This document shows, one piece after another, positions 8,768-17,616 of a DNA stretch of 64,000 nucleotides; positions within the stretch are counted from its first letter, which is position 1; every line of letters starts with the position of its first letter. Below the pieces are notes generated by a model. The model did not search any database, was not told the DNA's origin, and was given only the letters and a program-made list of their open reading frames with translations. The DNA is from Cyclobacterium amurskyense (GTDB taxonomy: Bacteria; Bacteroidota; Bacteroidia; Cytophagales; Cyclobacteriaceae), in the NCBI RefSeq assembly GCF_001050135.1, contig NZ_CP012040.1:2639001-2703000 (forward strand), in the 5' to 3' direction. The position numbers and the translations under genes are program-made.

Positions 8768-9532
8768 ATGCCGAAGTCTCTTCTTATAATGGTTTTGCTA
8801 TTATTGGCTACTGTTTCCCCAACAGTTCTAGCCAAAAACCATGCGCATTTGCCAATTATAGAAACTCCATCTGAGCGTACAGCTTTAGTGATGTCTTGGC
8901 GGTTAGGAAGTGAGCAGTTCAGTGTTTTGCATGAGCAATTGAGAAAAGACTTTGCTAAATGGGGGACTTCCCAAAGAATGGTAAAGAATATATTTTACCG
9001 CTCCCATAAACAGTTGTTTCAGGAATACAGACAGTACAGTTTGACCCAAGATACTTTTATTTCGGGCAGCTATGATTGCGTAAGTGGCTCATTAATTTTG
9101 GCCGGTTTACTGGACTACTTCGGATTTGATTATGAGGTCATCGAAACGACCTACCATGTTTTTTTAAAGGTAGCCTTAGCCAATGAGTTTATTGTTTTGG
9201 AAGTAACTGATCCTGAAACTGGGTTTATAGCAGATAGGGGAGCTCAAAAAGCTTATTTGGCGAAATACAGTAGTGGGGAGGGAATCCTTAATCAATGGAA
9301 TGTTTTAACCAGGAATGAAGGGGAAGCTATACCTACAATTTATAGAAGCATTGACCTGCAAAACCTAATAGGACTTCAGTATTTTAATCAAGCCATCAAC
9401 CATTATAATAACAAAAACGATTTATTGGCTTATCAGTATAGTGTCACCGCTCTAAAAATGTACAGATCGGAAAGAATTTTAGACTTTTCAGATTTTTTGA
9501 AGCAAAATTTATTACTCTCAGCTTCTCGTTAA
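8768..9532 (+). CDS. Secreted transglutaminase-like protein
   Basis: The product has 254 aa, with a signal peptide (1-22, LLLATVSPTVLA). The core contains YDCVSGSLILAGLL (C104), TTYHVFLKV (H130) and LEVTDPETG (D148), in the order and spacing of the Cys-His-Asp triad of transglutaminase-like (papain-fold) domains. The C-terminal ~60 residues (NQAINHYNNKNDLLAYQYSVTALKMY, shown here only as a pattern) look TPR-like. A role as a periplasmic or outer-membrane-associated peptidase-like protein is likely, but the substrate is unknown. The stop codon TAA (9530-9532) lies inside the left end of the repeat at 9529, so the last residues may have been altered by that insertion. The start is the only ATG giving a signal peptide; there is no obvious ribosome binding site. 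Confidence 0.65.
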   Translation: MPKSLLIMVLLLLATVSPTVLAKNHAHLPIIETPSERTALVMSWRLGSEQFSVLHEQLRKDFAKWGTSQRMVKNIFYRSHKQLFQEYRQYSLTQDTFISGSYDCVSGSLILAGLLDYFGFDYEVIETTYHVFLKVALANEFIVLEVTDPETGFIADRGAQKAYLAKYSSGEGILNQWNVLTRNEGEAIPTIYRSIDLQNLIGLQYFNQAINHYNNKNDLLAYQYSVTALKMYRSERILDFSDFLKQNLLLSASR

Positions 9533-9746
9533 ACCCGGATTATGTAATAGGATTTCTCCGTCCTGACCATGTCAGGGGTGAAGCCTGTCCCGTGTTTACG
9601 GGAAGTGTTGCAATCGCAAGAAAATCAGGCTGTTTGGAGATTTTAGCATAGCACCGCTATGGTGAAATTGAAAACAGCAAGGAAGTGGCTGATTTTGAAG
9701 CGATTTCAGCACGTAATAGATTGTCTATTGCATGTTTCGGGTTTAA
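9529..9746 (+). repeat. Dispersed intergenic repeat, full copy (B)
   Basis: This 218-base copy has imperfect inverted ends: the left begins TTAAACCCGGATTATGTAAT and the right end, read on the minus strand, begins TTAAACCCGAAACATGCAAT. Internal hairpins: CCTGAC-CAT-GTCAGG (9562-9576), CCCGT-GTTT-ACGGG (9589-9602), CATAGC-ACC-GCTATG (9647-9661) and AATAGA-TTG-TCTATT (9715-9729). The left end contributes the stop codon of the preceding gene, and the right end is 15 bases from a bidirectional terminator. It has no believable coding potential. Confidence 0.9.
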
Positions 9747-9761
9747 TCGGATTCGATGAAA

Positions 9762-9796
9762 AAAAATGCTTCCTATATGGTATAGGAAGCATTTTT
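9762..9796. terminator. Bidirectional terminator between convergent genes
   Basis: AAAAATGCTTCCTATA, loop TGG, TATAGGAAGCATTTTT: a 16-bp perfect stem with A-run/T-run on both sides. It serves the secreted transglutaminase-like gene (plus) and the SurA-like gene (minus). Confidence 0.9.
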
Positions 9797-9815
9797 AAAT
9801 GGGTCTGTAATTTTC

Positions 9816-11234
9816 TTAATCCTTTAAAACCTCACATTTGTCATAGGCTGGGTCTATGTCAATGAATACTTCTTCTTTGGCTACAACAAACCATTTTGCC
9901 AAGATGTCTTCTTCTTTTTTACGCCGTGCTGCGGCTTTTAGTTTTTCGTAATCATCAGAGATATTGGCTCTGTGGGCTGGATATCTTGCTTTGTAATAGA
10001 GTATCCTAACCCCTGGTTCTGATTTTTGGTTTCTAGGATCTACATCATCAAACCTGATGACGGGTGTGATGTCACCTATTTCCATACTGTCTAAGGTGAA
10101 AAATAGTATGGGATCTTCTAAAGTTCGAGAGGTTAATCTGTTGGATCCTGTGGTAGGATCAGTGAAAAAGCCTCCGGCATCAGATGTTTCTCTATCATCA
10201 GAGTTCTCTTTAGCAGCCTTGGCAAAAGAGATATTTCCATCCACAATCTCTTTACGTAGACTGTCCAAAGAGTGTTCAGCCTTTAAGATGTCTTCCTCTG
10301 AGGGGCTTGGCATCATTAATATATGCCTTGTATTAAAGGTGTTTCCTCTTCGTTCAAGTAGTTGAATGATATGGAAACCAAATACAGTCTCTACAGGGTC
10401 ACTGATTTCCCCTGGCTTGAGTTCAAAAGCCGTGGCCTCATATTGTGGAGCCAGTTCTCCTCTTTTATAAAACCCAAGGTCACCACCTAATGGTCCGGAT
10501 GGGCCTTCAGAATACTGTTTGGCCATTTCAGCAAAATCAGCTTCACCACTAAGAATTCGCTCTTTAATTTCAGCTAATTTATTAAACACCTTGTCCTTTT
10601 CAGATTGGCTTATTTCTGGTTTTTTCACAATTTGTCCAACCACTACTTCCGAGGAGAAAAATGGCAGTGAATCTTTGGGGATGGAGCTATAAAATTTCCT
10701 TACATCGTTTGGAGATACTTGCAAATCTTGGGTGATCACACCCTGCATTTTTTGTACGACTAATTGTTCTTTTACGGCATCCTGGATCTCGTTTTTTAAT
10801 TGATCCCCAGTTTTACCATAGGCTTCGATAAGTGTTTCTTCATCGCCACCAAACTGTTGAAGTACCATATTAAATCGCTGATCGGTTTGAATAATTACTT
10901 CTGCTTCAGAAACAATCACGGAATCAATTTCTGATTTAGCCATCATCATTTTATTGATTAGCAAGGATTCAAATACCTGACATCTTGAAGGGATCTCAAA
11001 ACCTTGTTGAGCCTGTGAAGAGGCTTCCAAATAGGCTTTTTGAAGATCCGACTCCAAAATAATATAGTTGTCTACTTTAGCGATGATTTTATCAAGCACT
11101 TGGCCTGTTGGCTTTTTTTCTTTCTCTTTTTCTTCAGGTTTGGCAGATTCCGTAGTGTCTTGTGCCAAAGCCATTTGGAAAACGGAAAGACCGAATACCA
11201 ACAGTAAGCTGAGGCCTTTGGTCAATTTATTCAT
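9816..11234 (-). CDS. SurA-like periplasmic peptidyl-prolyl isomerase
   Basis: The product has about 472 aa from the ATG at 11234 (MNKLTKGLSLLLVFGLSVFQ), chosen because it gives a clean signal peptide; an in-frame ATG ten codons upstream would lengthen it. Domains: signal peptide, charged linker, SurA N-terminal chaperone domain (~40-180, LDKIIAKVDNYIILESDL), parvulin/rotamase domain 1 (~190-290, with GPLGGDLGFYKRGELAPQ and FGFHIIQL) and a second, more diverged parvulin region (~300-410, NTRHILMMP, AGGFF). It probably folds or escorts outer-membrane proteins. Its start overlaps the end of the upstream gene by 8 bases, indicating translational coupling in a three-gene operon. Confidence 0.88.
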   Translation of the reverse strand: MNKLTKGLSLLLVFGLSVFQMALAQDTTESAKPEEKEKEKKPTGQVLDKIIAKVDNYIILESDLQKAYLEASSQAQQGFEIPSRCQVFESLLINKMMMAKSEIDSVIVSEAEVIIQTDQRFNMVLQQFGGDEETLIEAYGKTGDQLKNEIQDAVKEQLVVQKMQGVITQDLQVSPNDVRKFYSSIPKDSLPFFSSEVVVGQIVKKPEISQSEKDKVFNKLAEIKERILSGEADFAEMAKQYSEGPSGPLGGDLGFYKRGELAPQYEATAFELKPGEISDPVETVFGFHIIQLLERRGNTFNTRHILMMPSPSEEDILKAEHSLDSLRKEIVDGNISFAKAAKENSDDRETSDAGGFFTDPTTGSNRLTSRTLEDPILFFTLDSMEIGDITPVIRFDDVDPRNQKSEPGVRILYYKARYPAHRANISDDYEKLKAAARRKKEEDILAKWFVVAKEEVFIDIDPAYDKCEVLKD

Positions 11235-12129
11235 ATATGGTAAACTCATTGTTTTCAAGTGCATTGTTATAAATATCTCTTTTTAATTTTTCAGCAATCT
11301 CTGCTCTTCTTTTATTTACGATGATTTTTGAAATCTCGTCTTTCACAAATTCCAAAGGAGGAACCTGATCCTGAAGTCTGTATTCCAATATTTTGAAATA
11401 ATAGGCATAGGTTTCATCATCTACATGTATCAACTTTTCGTTACGGAGCAATTGAACATGGTTGTTGTTTTTTGTCAAGGGTGTATTTAATATTATGTCA
11501 TCGAAGTTGATCCATGTGGAGTCCTCCATGAAATAATTGTTGGCATAGCGAATGGCAAACTCCTTTAATTCTTCCTTTTGACTCTCGCTGTTCCTATTTA
11601 GCAAGCGTTCCAACTGCCTTCTTTGAGGAATGTTTTTTTCAAGTTTTACAAAATTGGTTCGTACGATTATCTCCTTTAACGCGAAGTTCTGGTTGTTATT
11701 TGTGTAATACTCTTCAATTTCTTTTTGGGTTACGTCTTTGTCAAGTGTTTTTTCTACGTAGTTTTTCTCGAATTCATAAGCAATCAGTGCATACCTGTAG
11801 TCCAGTAATTTTCTGTTAATCTCAGCCTCGTTAAGTGTGAGGTTTTGGCTTGCTTCACGGATAACCAATTGCTTTTTTACCCAACTTTGGATATAACGAT
11901 TTACCAATTCAGCTGAATCCAAATCCGGAGACATTTCTCTGCTTATGTGGTCAATGTCTGAATGGTAAAGATTCGCATTACCAACTGTGGCCACAATAGC
12001 ATCATCTGTATCCGCTTGTTCATTTTTCATCTTGAACAAATCGCATGAAGACATGAAAAGCATAATGCTTCCTGTCATAAATGCCTTATTTAGCAAGAGA
12101 TTGATATATTTTTTCTTTTTCATCCTCAT
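11227..12129 (-). CDS. SurA-N-like lipoprotein, foldase operon middle gene
   Basis: The product has 300 aa. The Lys-rich N-terminus and SIMLFMSSC suggest a lipoprotein signal (C29); the sequence ending ...IVATVGNANLYHSDIDHI and the helical region that follows resemble the N-terminal domain of SurA/PrsA-type chaperones. No parvulin active-site signature (GG.LG or F..GYH) is visible, so it may be a chaperone without isomerase activity. It lies between two parvulin genes, overlapping the upstream one by 44 bases (or about 38 from the next ATG) and the downstream one by 8. A start at ATG 12078 would remove the overlap but leave a signal without basic residues, so I keep the longer form. Confidence 0.65.
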   Translation of the reverse strand: MRMKKKKYINLLLNKAFMTGSIMLFMSSCDLFKMKNEQADTDDAIVATVGNANLYHSDIDHISREMSPDLDSAELVNRYIQSWVKKQLVIREASQNLTLNEAEINRKLLDYRYALIAYEFEKNYVEKTLDKDVTQKEIEEYYTNNNQNFALKEIIVRTNFVKLEKNIPQRRQLERLLNRNSESQKEELKEFAIRYANNYFMEDSTWINFDDIILNTPLTKNNNHVQLLRNEKLIHVDDETYAYYFKILEYRLQDQVPPLEFVKDEISKIIVNKRRAEIAEKLKRDIYNNALENNEFTIYE

Positions 12130-14086
12130 TGACCTGGATGGTGTATTTTTGTTTTAGTTCAGTAATCAGTTTTGTTTCAAGGTATTGTTGGTAATCCTGA
12201 ATGAGTCTTCCCCTAGTTTCCTCGTACTTTTTCTGCCTAGCAGGAAGTGTTTCTCCCAATACAATTAGAACTGTTTCCTCATTTTGATGCAGCTTATGGA
12301 AAGTCTGATTTAAATCCAGTTCACTCAAAAGCTCATTATTGTCTACTTCAAAGGTTTTTTGTTCTACTGTAAAAAGCAAAGTGTTTTTCTCCAAAAACCT
12401 GTTTTTCAATTCAGTAGAAAGACTATCGGTTAGTGTTTTTGTACTTAACCATGACTCCACTTTGGAAATGTTTTGACTTTTTATAGCTTTGACAATCAGG
12501 GCTTTTACCCTTTTACTCCACATGTAGTTGTCAGTATTGTTTTGGAAATAGTTTCTTTGTCCGGTACTGTCTTCTAATGCTTTTTGCCAAACCTCATTGT
12601 TCATTAATTCAAATAGTAACATGCCATTTTTGTACTCATTCACCAACTGCCGGTAATCCTTGTTGTTTTGATAAAGGTGCTCTTCTTCCCAGGTTGCCAA
12701 TAGGTTTTCCAAATAATCCCCATAAACCTCATCGAAGGAGACGTTGAGTAAAGTATTTACTGATGGCCCTTCTTTTTTAAGGTAAGCAATGAAATCCTGG
12801 ATTGTGGCGTCTTTCCATTCTGAACGAACAATCAGCTTGTCTCCTTTGTTGGATAGGCCTTCTAGTTTTATATAAAGCTGAGCAACAGGCCTTCCGCTTG
12901 AGCTTGAAAATGCATTTTTAAGGCTATTGATGAGTTGACTGTTTTCTGTAACGTTAAATTTCGCCTTTTGCATCGCCAAAACCTGGTCTTTTATTAAGTT
13001 TGAACGACTGTCTCTTAATATATTGGATTTTATTGTTGGGAGAACTTCGTTAAATGGAGGTACTGGTTTTGCACCTTCTAGGCGAATAATATGGTAGCCG
13101 TATTCTGTTTTAACGGGAGCTGAAAAGTCGCCCTTTTTGCTTAAAGAGAATGCAGCATGTTCGAATTCCGGAACAATGGATCCAACTCCAAACCAAGGAA
13201 TCATTCCTTTGTTTGCCTTACTTCCAGGATCTTCAGAATAGGTTTTTACCAATTCCAGCCATTGAGATGGATTTTCAATTAAATTTTGATGTATCTGGTT
13301 GATTTTATTGAAAGCCATTTGATCCTCTTCAGCACCTGCCGAACGTATCAAAAGATGAGAAACGTGTAGCTGTCCTGGGTTTGGTCTTCTATCTTCCAGT
13401 TTGATAATATGGTAGCCAAAGTCTGAAATGATTGGAGAAGAAATCTCACCGACTTTTAAATTGTAGGCCGCTTCTTCAAAAGGTAAAACCATTTGCAAGG
13501 CCGTAAAATATCCTAAACTGCCTTTATTTGAACTTGCCGAAGGGTCATCTGAATGTTGTACTGCGAGCTGGTGAAAATCTTCTCCTGCTTCAGCTTCAGC
13601 CTTTATTTTTTCGGCCATTTTAAAGACCGCAATGGAATCTTCCTTAGATGCGTTTTGAGGAAACTGGAAAAGTATGTGACTTGCTTTTACGATTTCCTGC
13701 ATTCTGCTGTATGCCTTTCTTAACTCGCCTTCTGTAAGCGAATTTTCCAGCAGGTAAGGTTTTTTTAATTGATCCTTGAAAGCAGAAAACTCGTCGCTGA
13801 ATGCCTTTGTCTTGTGCATGCCGAGATCCATTGCATATTTTACCTTGAGTTTGTAATCAACAAAAAGCTCAAAATTCTCCTCAAATTCCGTTCTGCTTAT
13901 AGGTGCAGCATCCTTTTGGCGGTTTTTATTTAGAATATAAAGAAATTCCTCTCTATCAGAGGTCTCCCCATCTATCTTTAAAAGGTAGTCCAACGGTGGA
14001 TTTGCTTCCTTGATGGGATCAGGAACCGGAGTGGCACTTGCAAATAAAATTCCTAACAAAAGGAAATATATATGCTTTAAATTCAT
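12086..14086 (-). CDS. Periplasmic peptidyl-prolyl isomerase with two parvulin domains
   Basis: The product has 666 aa. A signal peptide (MNLKHIYFLLLGILFASA) is followed by a helical N-terminal region (~30-130) and two PpiC/parvulin domains: one at ~130-235 (KASHILFQFP, SLGYFTALQMVLPFE, FGYHIIKLEDRRP) and one at ~240-345 (HVSHLLIRS, GMIPWFGVGSIVPEFE, YGYHIIRLEGAKP). A ~300-residue helical C-terminal region has no recognised motif. It is the first gene of the operon, with SurA-type genes downstream, so a role in outer-membrane protein biogenesis is likely. Weak TAnnTTTG-like sequences occur upstream, but no confident promoter. Confidence 0.88.
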   Translation of the reverse strand: MNLKHIYFLLLGILFASATPVPDPIKEANPPLDYLLKIDGETSDREEFLYILNKNRQKDAAPISRTEFEENFELFVDYKLKVKYAMDLGMHKTKAFSDEFSAFKDQLKKPYLLENSLTEGELRKAYSRMQEIVKASHILFQFPQNASKEDSIAVFKMAEKIKAEAEAGEDFHQLAVQHSDDPSASSNKGSLGYFTALQMVLPFEEAAYNLKVGEISSPIISDFGYHIIKLEDRRPNPGQLHVSHLLIRSAGAEEDQMAFNKINQIHQNLIENPSQWLELVKTYSEDPGSKANKGMIPWFGVGSIVPEFEHAAFSLSKKGDFSAPVKTEYGYHIIRLEGAKPVPPFNEVLPTIKSNILRDSRSNLIKDQVLAMQKAKFNVTENSQLINSLKNAFSSSSGRPVAQLYIKLEGLSNKGDKLIVRSEWKDATIQDFIAYLKKEGPSVNTLLNVSFDEVYGDYLENLLATWEEEHLYQNNKDYRQLVNEYKNGMLLFELMNNEVWQKALEDSTGQRNYFQNNTDNYMWSKRVKALIVKAIKSQNISKVESWLSTKTLTDSLSTELKNRFLEKNTLLFTVEQKTFEVDNNELLSELDLNQTFHKLHQNEETVLIVLGETLPARQKKYEETRGRLIQDYQQYLETKLITELKQKYTIQVNEDEKEKIYQSLAK

Positions 14087-14175
14087 AGGACGATGGATAC
14101 AATTTAATCTGCAATGTTACAAATTTTACCCCACAATTCGGGTTGTTGGCCCGGATAAGTGAAGGGATTTAACAT

Positions 14176-14592
14176 TTATTTGGAATTGAGTTTTTTTATC
14201 AGGCGACAGGTATTCTTGGAATGGTTGGTTTCAAATTCTATTTTATCCATTATTTTTCTCACCAATAACAAGCCTAGTCCGCCTTTTCGCCTTTCTTTCA
14301 TGACTGAATTAACTTCAGGAGATTTGTATTCAATCAAATTAAATGCTTTTCCTGAGTCGGTAATTTCAAAAATAATATTGTCTGTATTTATACTCACCTT
14401 TAGCAATATAAAACTATGTGGGTCACAGTCATGAGAATGAATGATAAGGTTGGCGCATACCTCTTCCACGGCCAAAATCAATTGATTTTGGCTTACATCA
14501 TTTAAGTGGGTAGGGGCAAGAATTTTTGACATAAATGTCCGTAATTCTGCCAACCGACTTTTTTCACAAAATAGCTTTAATTCATGCTTCAT
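14176..14592 (-). CDS. Anti-sigma-type serine kinase (HATPase, RsbW-like)
   Basis: The product has 138 aa. It is a GHKL ATPase of the RsbW/SpoIIAB type: N box AVEEVCANLIIHSH (~43-56), G1 box TDSGKAFN (~80) and G2-like box RRKGGLGLLLVRKI (~108-121). Such proteins phosphorylate a STAS antagonist and bind a sigma factor or another partner. Its start overlaps the STAS gene by 11 bases, and a SpoIIE-type phosphatase lies just upstream, completing a partner-switching module. No sigma factor gene is adjacent, so the output target is unknown. Confidence 0.88.
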   Translation of the reverse strand: MKHELKLFCEKSRLAELRTFMSKILAPTHLNDVSQNQLILAVEEVCANLIIHSHDCDPHSFILLKVSINTDNIIFEITDSGKAFNLIEYKSPEVNSVMKERRKGGLGLLLVRKIMDKIEFETNHSKNTCRLIKKLNSK

Positions 14593-14926
14593 GGAGTAAC
14601 TTTTCCGCTTCTTCCTTTGTACTTGTTATTGTGATCAGTTGGTCTAGGCCTAGAATATGAAAAACATTCATGACCCTTTCATTGAGACCGTAAATAATAA
14701 ACAGCACATTGTTCTCCTTAAAATCTTCTAAATAGGACATAAAAACTCCCAAACCTGCAGAGGATATGTATTGCAGCTTATAGGCATCTACAAGAATGTC
14801 TTTTATTCCATCGTTTAGTACTTCTTGAATCACCTCATCCAGTTCCACTGAATTGCTGGCATCCACTTCTCCTTCCAGGCGTATGATTAAATGGCCCTTC
14901 TCTTCCTCTTTGTTTATAGATAACAT
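14582..14926 (-). CDS. STAS-domain anti-anti-sigma factor
   Basis: The product has 114 aa and is a single STAS domain of SpoIIAA/RsbV type. The phosphorylation-site region reads YISSAGLGVFMSYL (~53-66); Ser56 aligns with the phosphoserine of SpoIIAA. It would be phosphorylated by the HATPase product encoded downstream and dephosphorylated by the SpoIIE-type phosphatase encoded upstream. The three genes are close (31 bases upstream, 11-base overlap downstream), consistent with one mRNA. Confidence 0.9.
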   Translation of the reverse strand: MLSINKEEEKGHLIIRLEGEVDASNSVELDEVIQEVLNDGIKDILVDAYKLQYISSAGLGVFMSYLEDFKENNVLFIIYGLNERVMNVFHILGLDQLITITSTKEEAEKLLHEA

Positions 14927-14957
14927 ATTTGATTATACGTTTTAAGCTTTTTTTAGT

Positions 14958-17027
14958 TTATGCTTTAAATTTGATGACCAAAATTGAGTAATCATCGTCG
15001 GGTAAGGTCTCCCTTCCTACGAAATCATAAACTTCTTCAACTATTTTACTTTTTATTTCCATTGCTGAAAACGTTTTGAAACGATCCAACAGTAAGCGTA
15101 ATTTGTCATACCCAAACTCCTGGTTGTCTTTGTTTTTAGCTTCTACGATACCATCAGTATACATGACCATAACATCTCCTGCCTGGTATTTTAGAAATCC
15201 TTCTTCCAGGTAGTTTTCGTATCCATCGTTTCTAACAATCCCAAGACCCATACCTTTGATGTTCAAAAACCGTGAGGTATCCTTACCACTGGAATAATAT
15301 AAGGTAGGACAATGCCCCGCTCGAGCAAAATGAATTTCCTTCGTTAAGGTATTGATGGTGTAATACGTAGTAGTTATAAAGTTGTTCTTTTCAAGGCATC
15401 TGCTTAAGGCATTGTTGGCTTTGGATAGGAAGTCTTTTGGTGGCAGATTTAATTGTACCAAGCTATGAAACACCCCTTTCATTTGTGACATGTTAAAGGC
15501 TGCAGAAGTTCCTTTTCCAGAAACATCTCCGATGATTAAAGCAAAATTTTCTTTATCGAAACGAAAGGTTTCATAGTAATCTCCACCTACTTCATCTGCA
15601 GCAGCTGAAAATCCATCTATTTCAAAGCACTCATTGTGATGCAATTCTGAAGGTAGCAGACTGCGTTGTACCCTTTGTGCAATTTCTAATTCCTCTCTAT
15701 ACCGCTCGTTTTTGATGGCCTCATTGAGAAGTCGGTGATTTTCAATGGATATAGAAGTTTGACCAGCAAAGGTGGAAATGATGTTAATCATCTCTTTATT
15801 AAAGCCGTCTTTGACTTCTTTTAAAAGAAATAGATCTCCTAAAACCTTCTTGTTTGCAGAGACAGAAAGTACCAGTACAGATTTGTAAACTTCATGCGGA
15901 ATCTGACCATATAGGTACTCTTTTCGGTCGTTGGACTGGCCATTTAAATAGGTGGAAAATGGCGCGGTCTTTTTCAATAGGCCCATAACTTCCTGCCGTT
16001 CACGGTTGCTAATGAATTTTTGCAACTTGATTTGGGAAGTTTGTTCAGGTTCAGAAGCATAGAGTTCTAGCCAGGCCGCATCGACGTAGGCAGCACTCAT
16101 GCAGCTATCCATCAAAATATCCAAAACCTGTTCCTCATTCTCCCCAGGTTTTATGGATTGACTTAGCTTTTGAAAACTGATAGCTTCCGTTAGCTTCTGC
16201 TCAAATACCGATGAAGTAGGTAGGTTAAACAAGGTCACAAGTGAACTGAAAACCGCATACAAGAGTACGAAAACAAACAGTCCCAAAAGGAAGAGGTTTT
16301 CTGAGAGGTTAATGAAATGTATGTTTTGCTGTGTATACGAAACAAGTCGAAAAAAGAGGTAGACCGTACAAGCGATGATAACTACCAGAAATAATATTGA
16401 CTTCCACTTTTCCGCAAAGGTTAGGTAGGGTATCCACTTTAGGTTGATGGAAAGGATGGCACCATAGATGATCAGAAAGATAAGCCCAAACATAAAGCCA
16501 TAATTGAAGCTGGCTTGGCTGATCAGAACAAAGAACATGCTGATCAATAGAATTACTTCATAGGCTTGCCATTGCTGAACGATGGCTTTACTTTTTTGGT
16601 AGAGTATTAGGTGCTTCCAGCTTAGAGTCGTTGAAATAAGAAAGATGGAAACTACTGCAAAGTTGACATGGTAAAAGAAATTCTTCAGCAGGGGGTCTTC
16701 AGATAATCTTGAGTCCCCCAATAAGTAGTAAAAGAAAATTATCAGAAAGGAGGTACCGGTTGCCATTAAACCCGTCGAAGCAGCCCTCCATATAAAGTGG
16801 ATGAAACTTCGGTGTTGATTTTTCTTTATGGCATCATTGAAAAAAATATATAACCAGATAAAAAAGAGGATTTCAAGAATCCAGGTGATTTCTTTACCGA
16901 TTAAACCCTCCATTTGGTTGATTTCTCCAAATACTCGGATTAAATTAACAAGAAGTAAGGCTAGCCATGAAAGGACGGCCAGCAGAACATAAATTTTGCC
17001 TCTTTGTATTTGGGGTAACTTCACCAT
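14958..17027 (-). CDS. Membrane GAF-PP2C (SpoIIE) phosphatase
   Basis: The product has 689 aa. The N-terminal ~270 residues contain about eight hydrophobic segments, followed by a GAF-like domain (~290-430) and a SpoIIE/PP2C domain (~460-689). PP2C metal-binding motifs are present: ADEVGGDYYE, LIIGDVSGKGTSAA, YTDGIVEAKN and PDDDYSILVIKF. It should dephosphorylate the STAS protein encoded directly downstream in response to a signal sensed by the membrane or GAF part. It is the first gene of the module. The start is an ATG giving an N-terminal basic segment before the first membrane helix. Confidence 0.92.
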   Translation of the reverse strand: MVKLPQIQRGKIYVLLAVLSWLALLLVNLIRVFGEINQMEGLIGKEITWILEILFFIWLYIFFNDAIKKNQHRSFIHFIWRAASTGLMATGTSFLIIFFYYLLGDSRLSEDPLLKNFFYHVNFAVVSIFLISTTLSWKHLILYQKSKAIVQQWQAYEVILLISMFFVLISQASFNYGFMFGLIFLIIYGAILSINLKWIPYLTFAEKWKSILFLVVIIACTVYLFFRLVSYTQQNIHFINLSENLFLLGLFVFVLLYAVFSSLVTLFNLPTSSVFEQKLTEAISFQKLSQSIKPGENEEQVLDILMDSCMSAAYVDAAWLELYASEPEQTSQIKLQKFISNRERQEVMGLLKKTAPFSTYLNGQSNDRKEYLYGQIPHEVYKSVLVLSVSANKKVLGDLFLLKEVKDGFNKEMINIISTFAGQTSISIENHRLLNEAIKNERYREELEIAQRVQRSLLPSELHHNECFEIDGFSAAADEVGGDYYETFRFDKENFALIIGDVSGKGTSAAFNMSQMKGVFHSLVQLNLPPKDFLSKANNALSRCLEKNNFITTTYYTINTLTKEIHFARAGHCPTLYYSSGKDTSRFLNIKGMGLGIVRNDGYENYLEEGFLKYQAGDVMVMYTDGIVEAKNKDNQEFGYDKLRLLLDRFKTFSAMEIKSKIVEEVYDFVGRETLPDDDYSILVIKFKA

Positions 17028-17258
17028 AGAAAATCTTACAATAATAAAAATAGAATACCAGAAACCATCGGTAACCGTAAAAAACTATGGTCGATTACTC
17101 TAAATTATTTAGCAATGGTTTTGGGATTATTCAGGTATATCCTCCATTTGGGTTCAGATAAATAACCAATCCCTGAAATTATTATTACCCAATATACGCA
17201 ATGGTTTTGTTAATTCGTGTTTTTCCCACTTCTAAACTTTGCCAATAGGCCTATTGGT

Positions 17259-17320
17259 GTGGCTGATTTTGAAGCGATTTCAGCACGTAATAGATTGTCT
17301 ATTGCATATTTCGGGTTTAA
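17259..17320 (+). repeat. Dispersed repeat, right-end fragment (C)
   Basis: 62 bases nearly identical to the right end of the full copies, from GTGGCTGATTTTGAAGCG to CATATTTCGGGTTTAA, including the AATAGA-TTG-TCTATT hairpin. The left two thirds are absent. Confidence 0.85.
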
Positions 17321-17362
17321 CTTCCTCTATTTTTTACGGTAGTACAATGGCCACTAAAGTAA

Positions 17363-17405
17363 AAATCCGGCGTGTTAAGTTACAATAACTTTCACGGCCG
17401 GATTT
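17363..17405. terminator. Long hairpin, possible terminator
   Basis: A nested stem: AAATCCGG with CCGGATTT, CGTG with CACG (one G bulged), AAGTTA with TAACTT around loop CAA. It is 43 bases in all and could stop minus-strand transcripts coming from the PLP-enzyme gene, about 210 bases downstream of its stop. On that strand the base run after the stem (TTTTACTTTAGTGG) is only partly T-rich. Confidence 0.55.
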
Positions 17406-17594
17406 ATTATAAAAAACATGGCAAAACTTTTTGATGCGCTTAAACTTAGGACAAACGACAGCTTTTACTAATTGGGGTAATGGCTTTAATCTTAACGATT
17501 ACCGGATCATCCTAGCACAGCTTTGACTTCCTTGCTAATACCTTGGTGTTTTTTAACCAATTCCCTGTCGAGCCAGAATAAGCGGATATGCCTT

Positions 17595-17616
17595 CTATTG
17601 CAAAAACCGGGTTTAA
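17595..17616. repeat. Dispersed repeat, single terminus (D)
   Basis: CTATTGCAAAAACCGGGTTTAA matches, over its 22 bases, 18 positions of the right end and 19 positions of the reversed left end of the full copies. On the minus strand its TTAAACC supplies the TAA stop (17613-17615) of the PLP-enzyme gene. Confidence 0.6.

Larger units (their letters stand above)
17028..17612. other. Gene-free 585-base region with repeat fragments
   Basis: No gene is supported here. The region lies upstream of the SpoIIE-type gene (minus) and downstream of the PLP-enzyme gene (minus). It holds a right-end fragment of the dispersed repeat (17259-17320), a long hairpin (17363-17405) and a second repeat end (17595-17616). 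The remaining sequence between them may be decayed repeat or a lost gene; I see no readable frame. Confidence 0.5.

Noticed and set aside
9659..9865. 68-codon frame inside the repeat at 9529
   Set aside because: The frame runs through the repeat's hairpins and the bidirectional terminator into the antisense of the SurA-like gene; other repeat copies do not keep it open in the same way.
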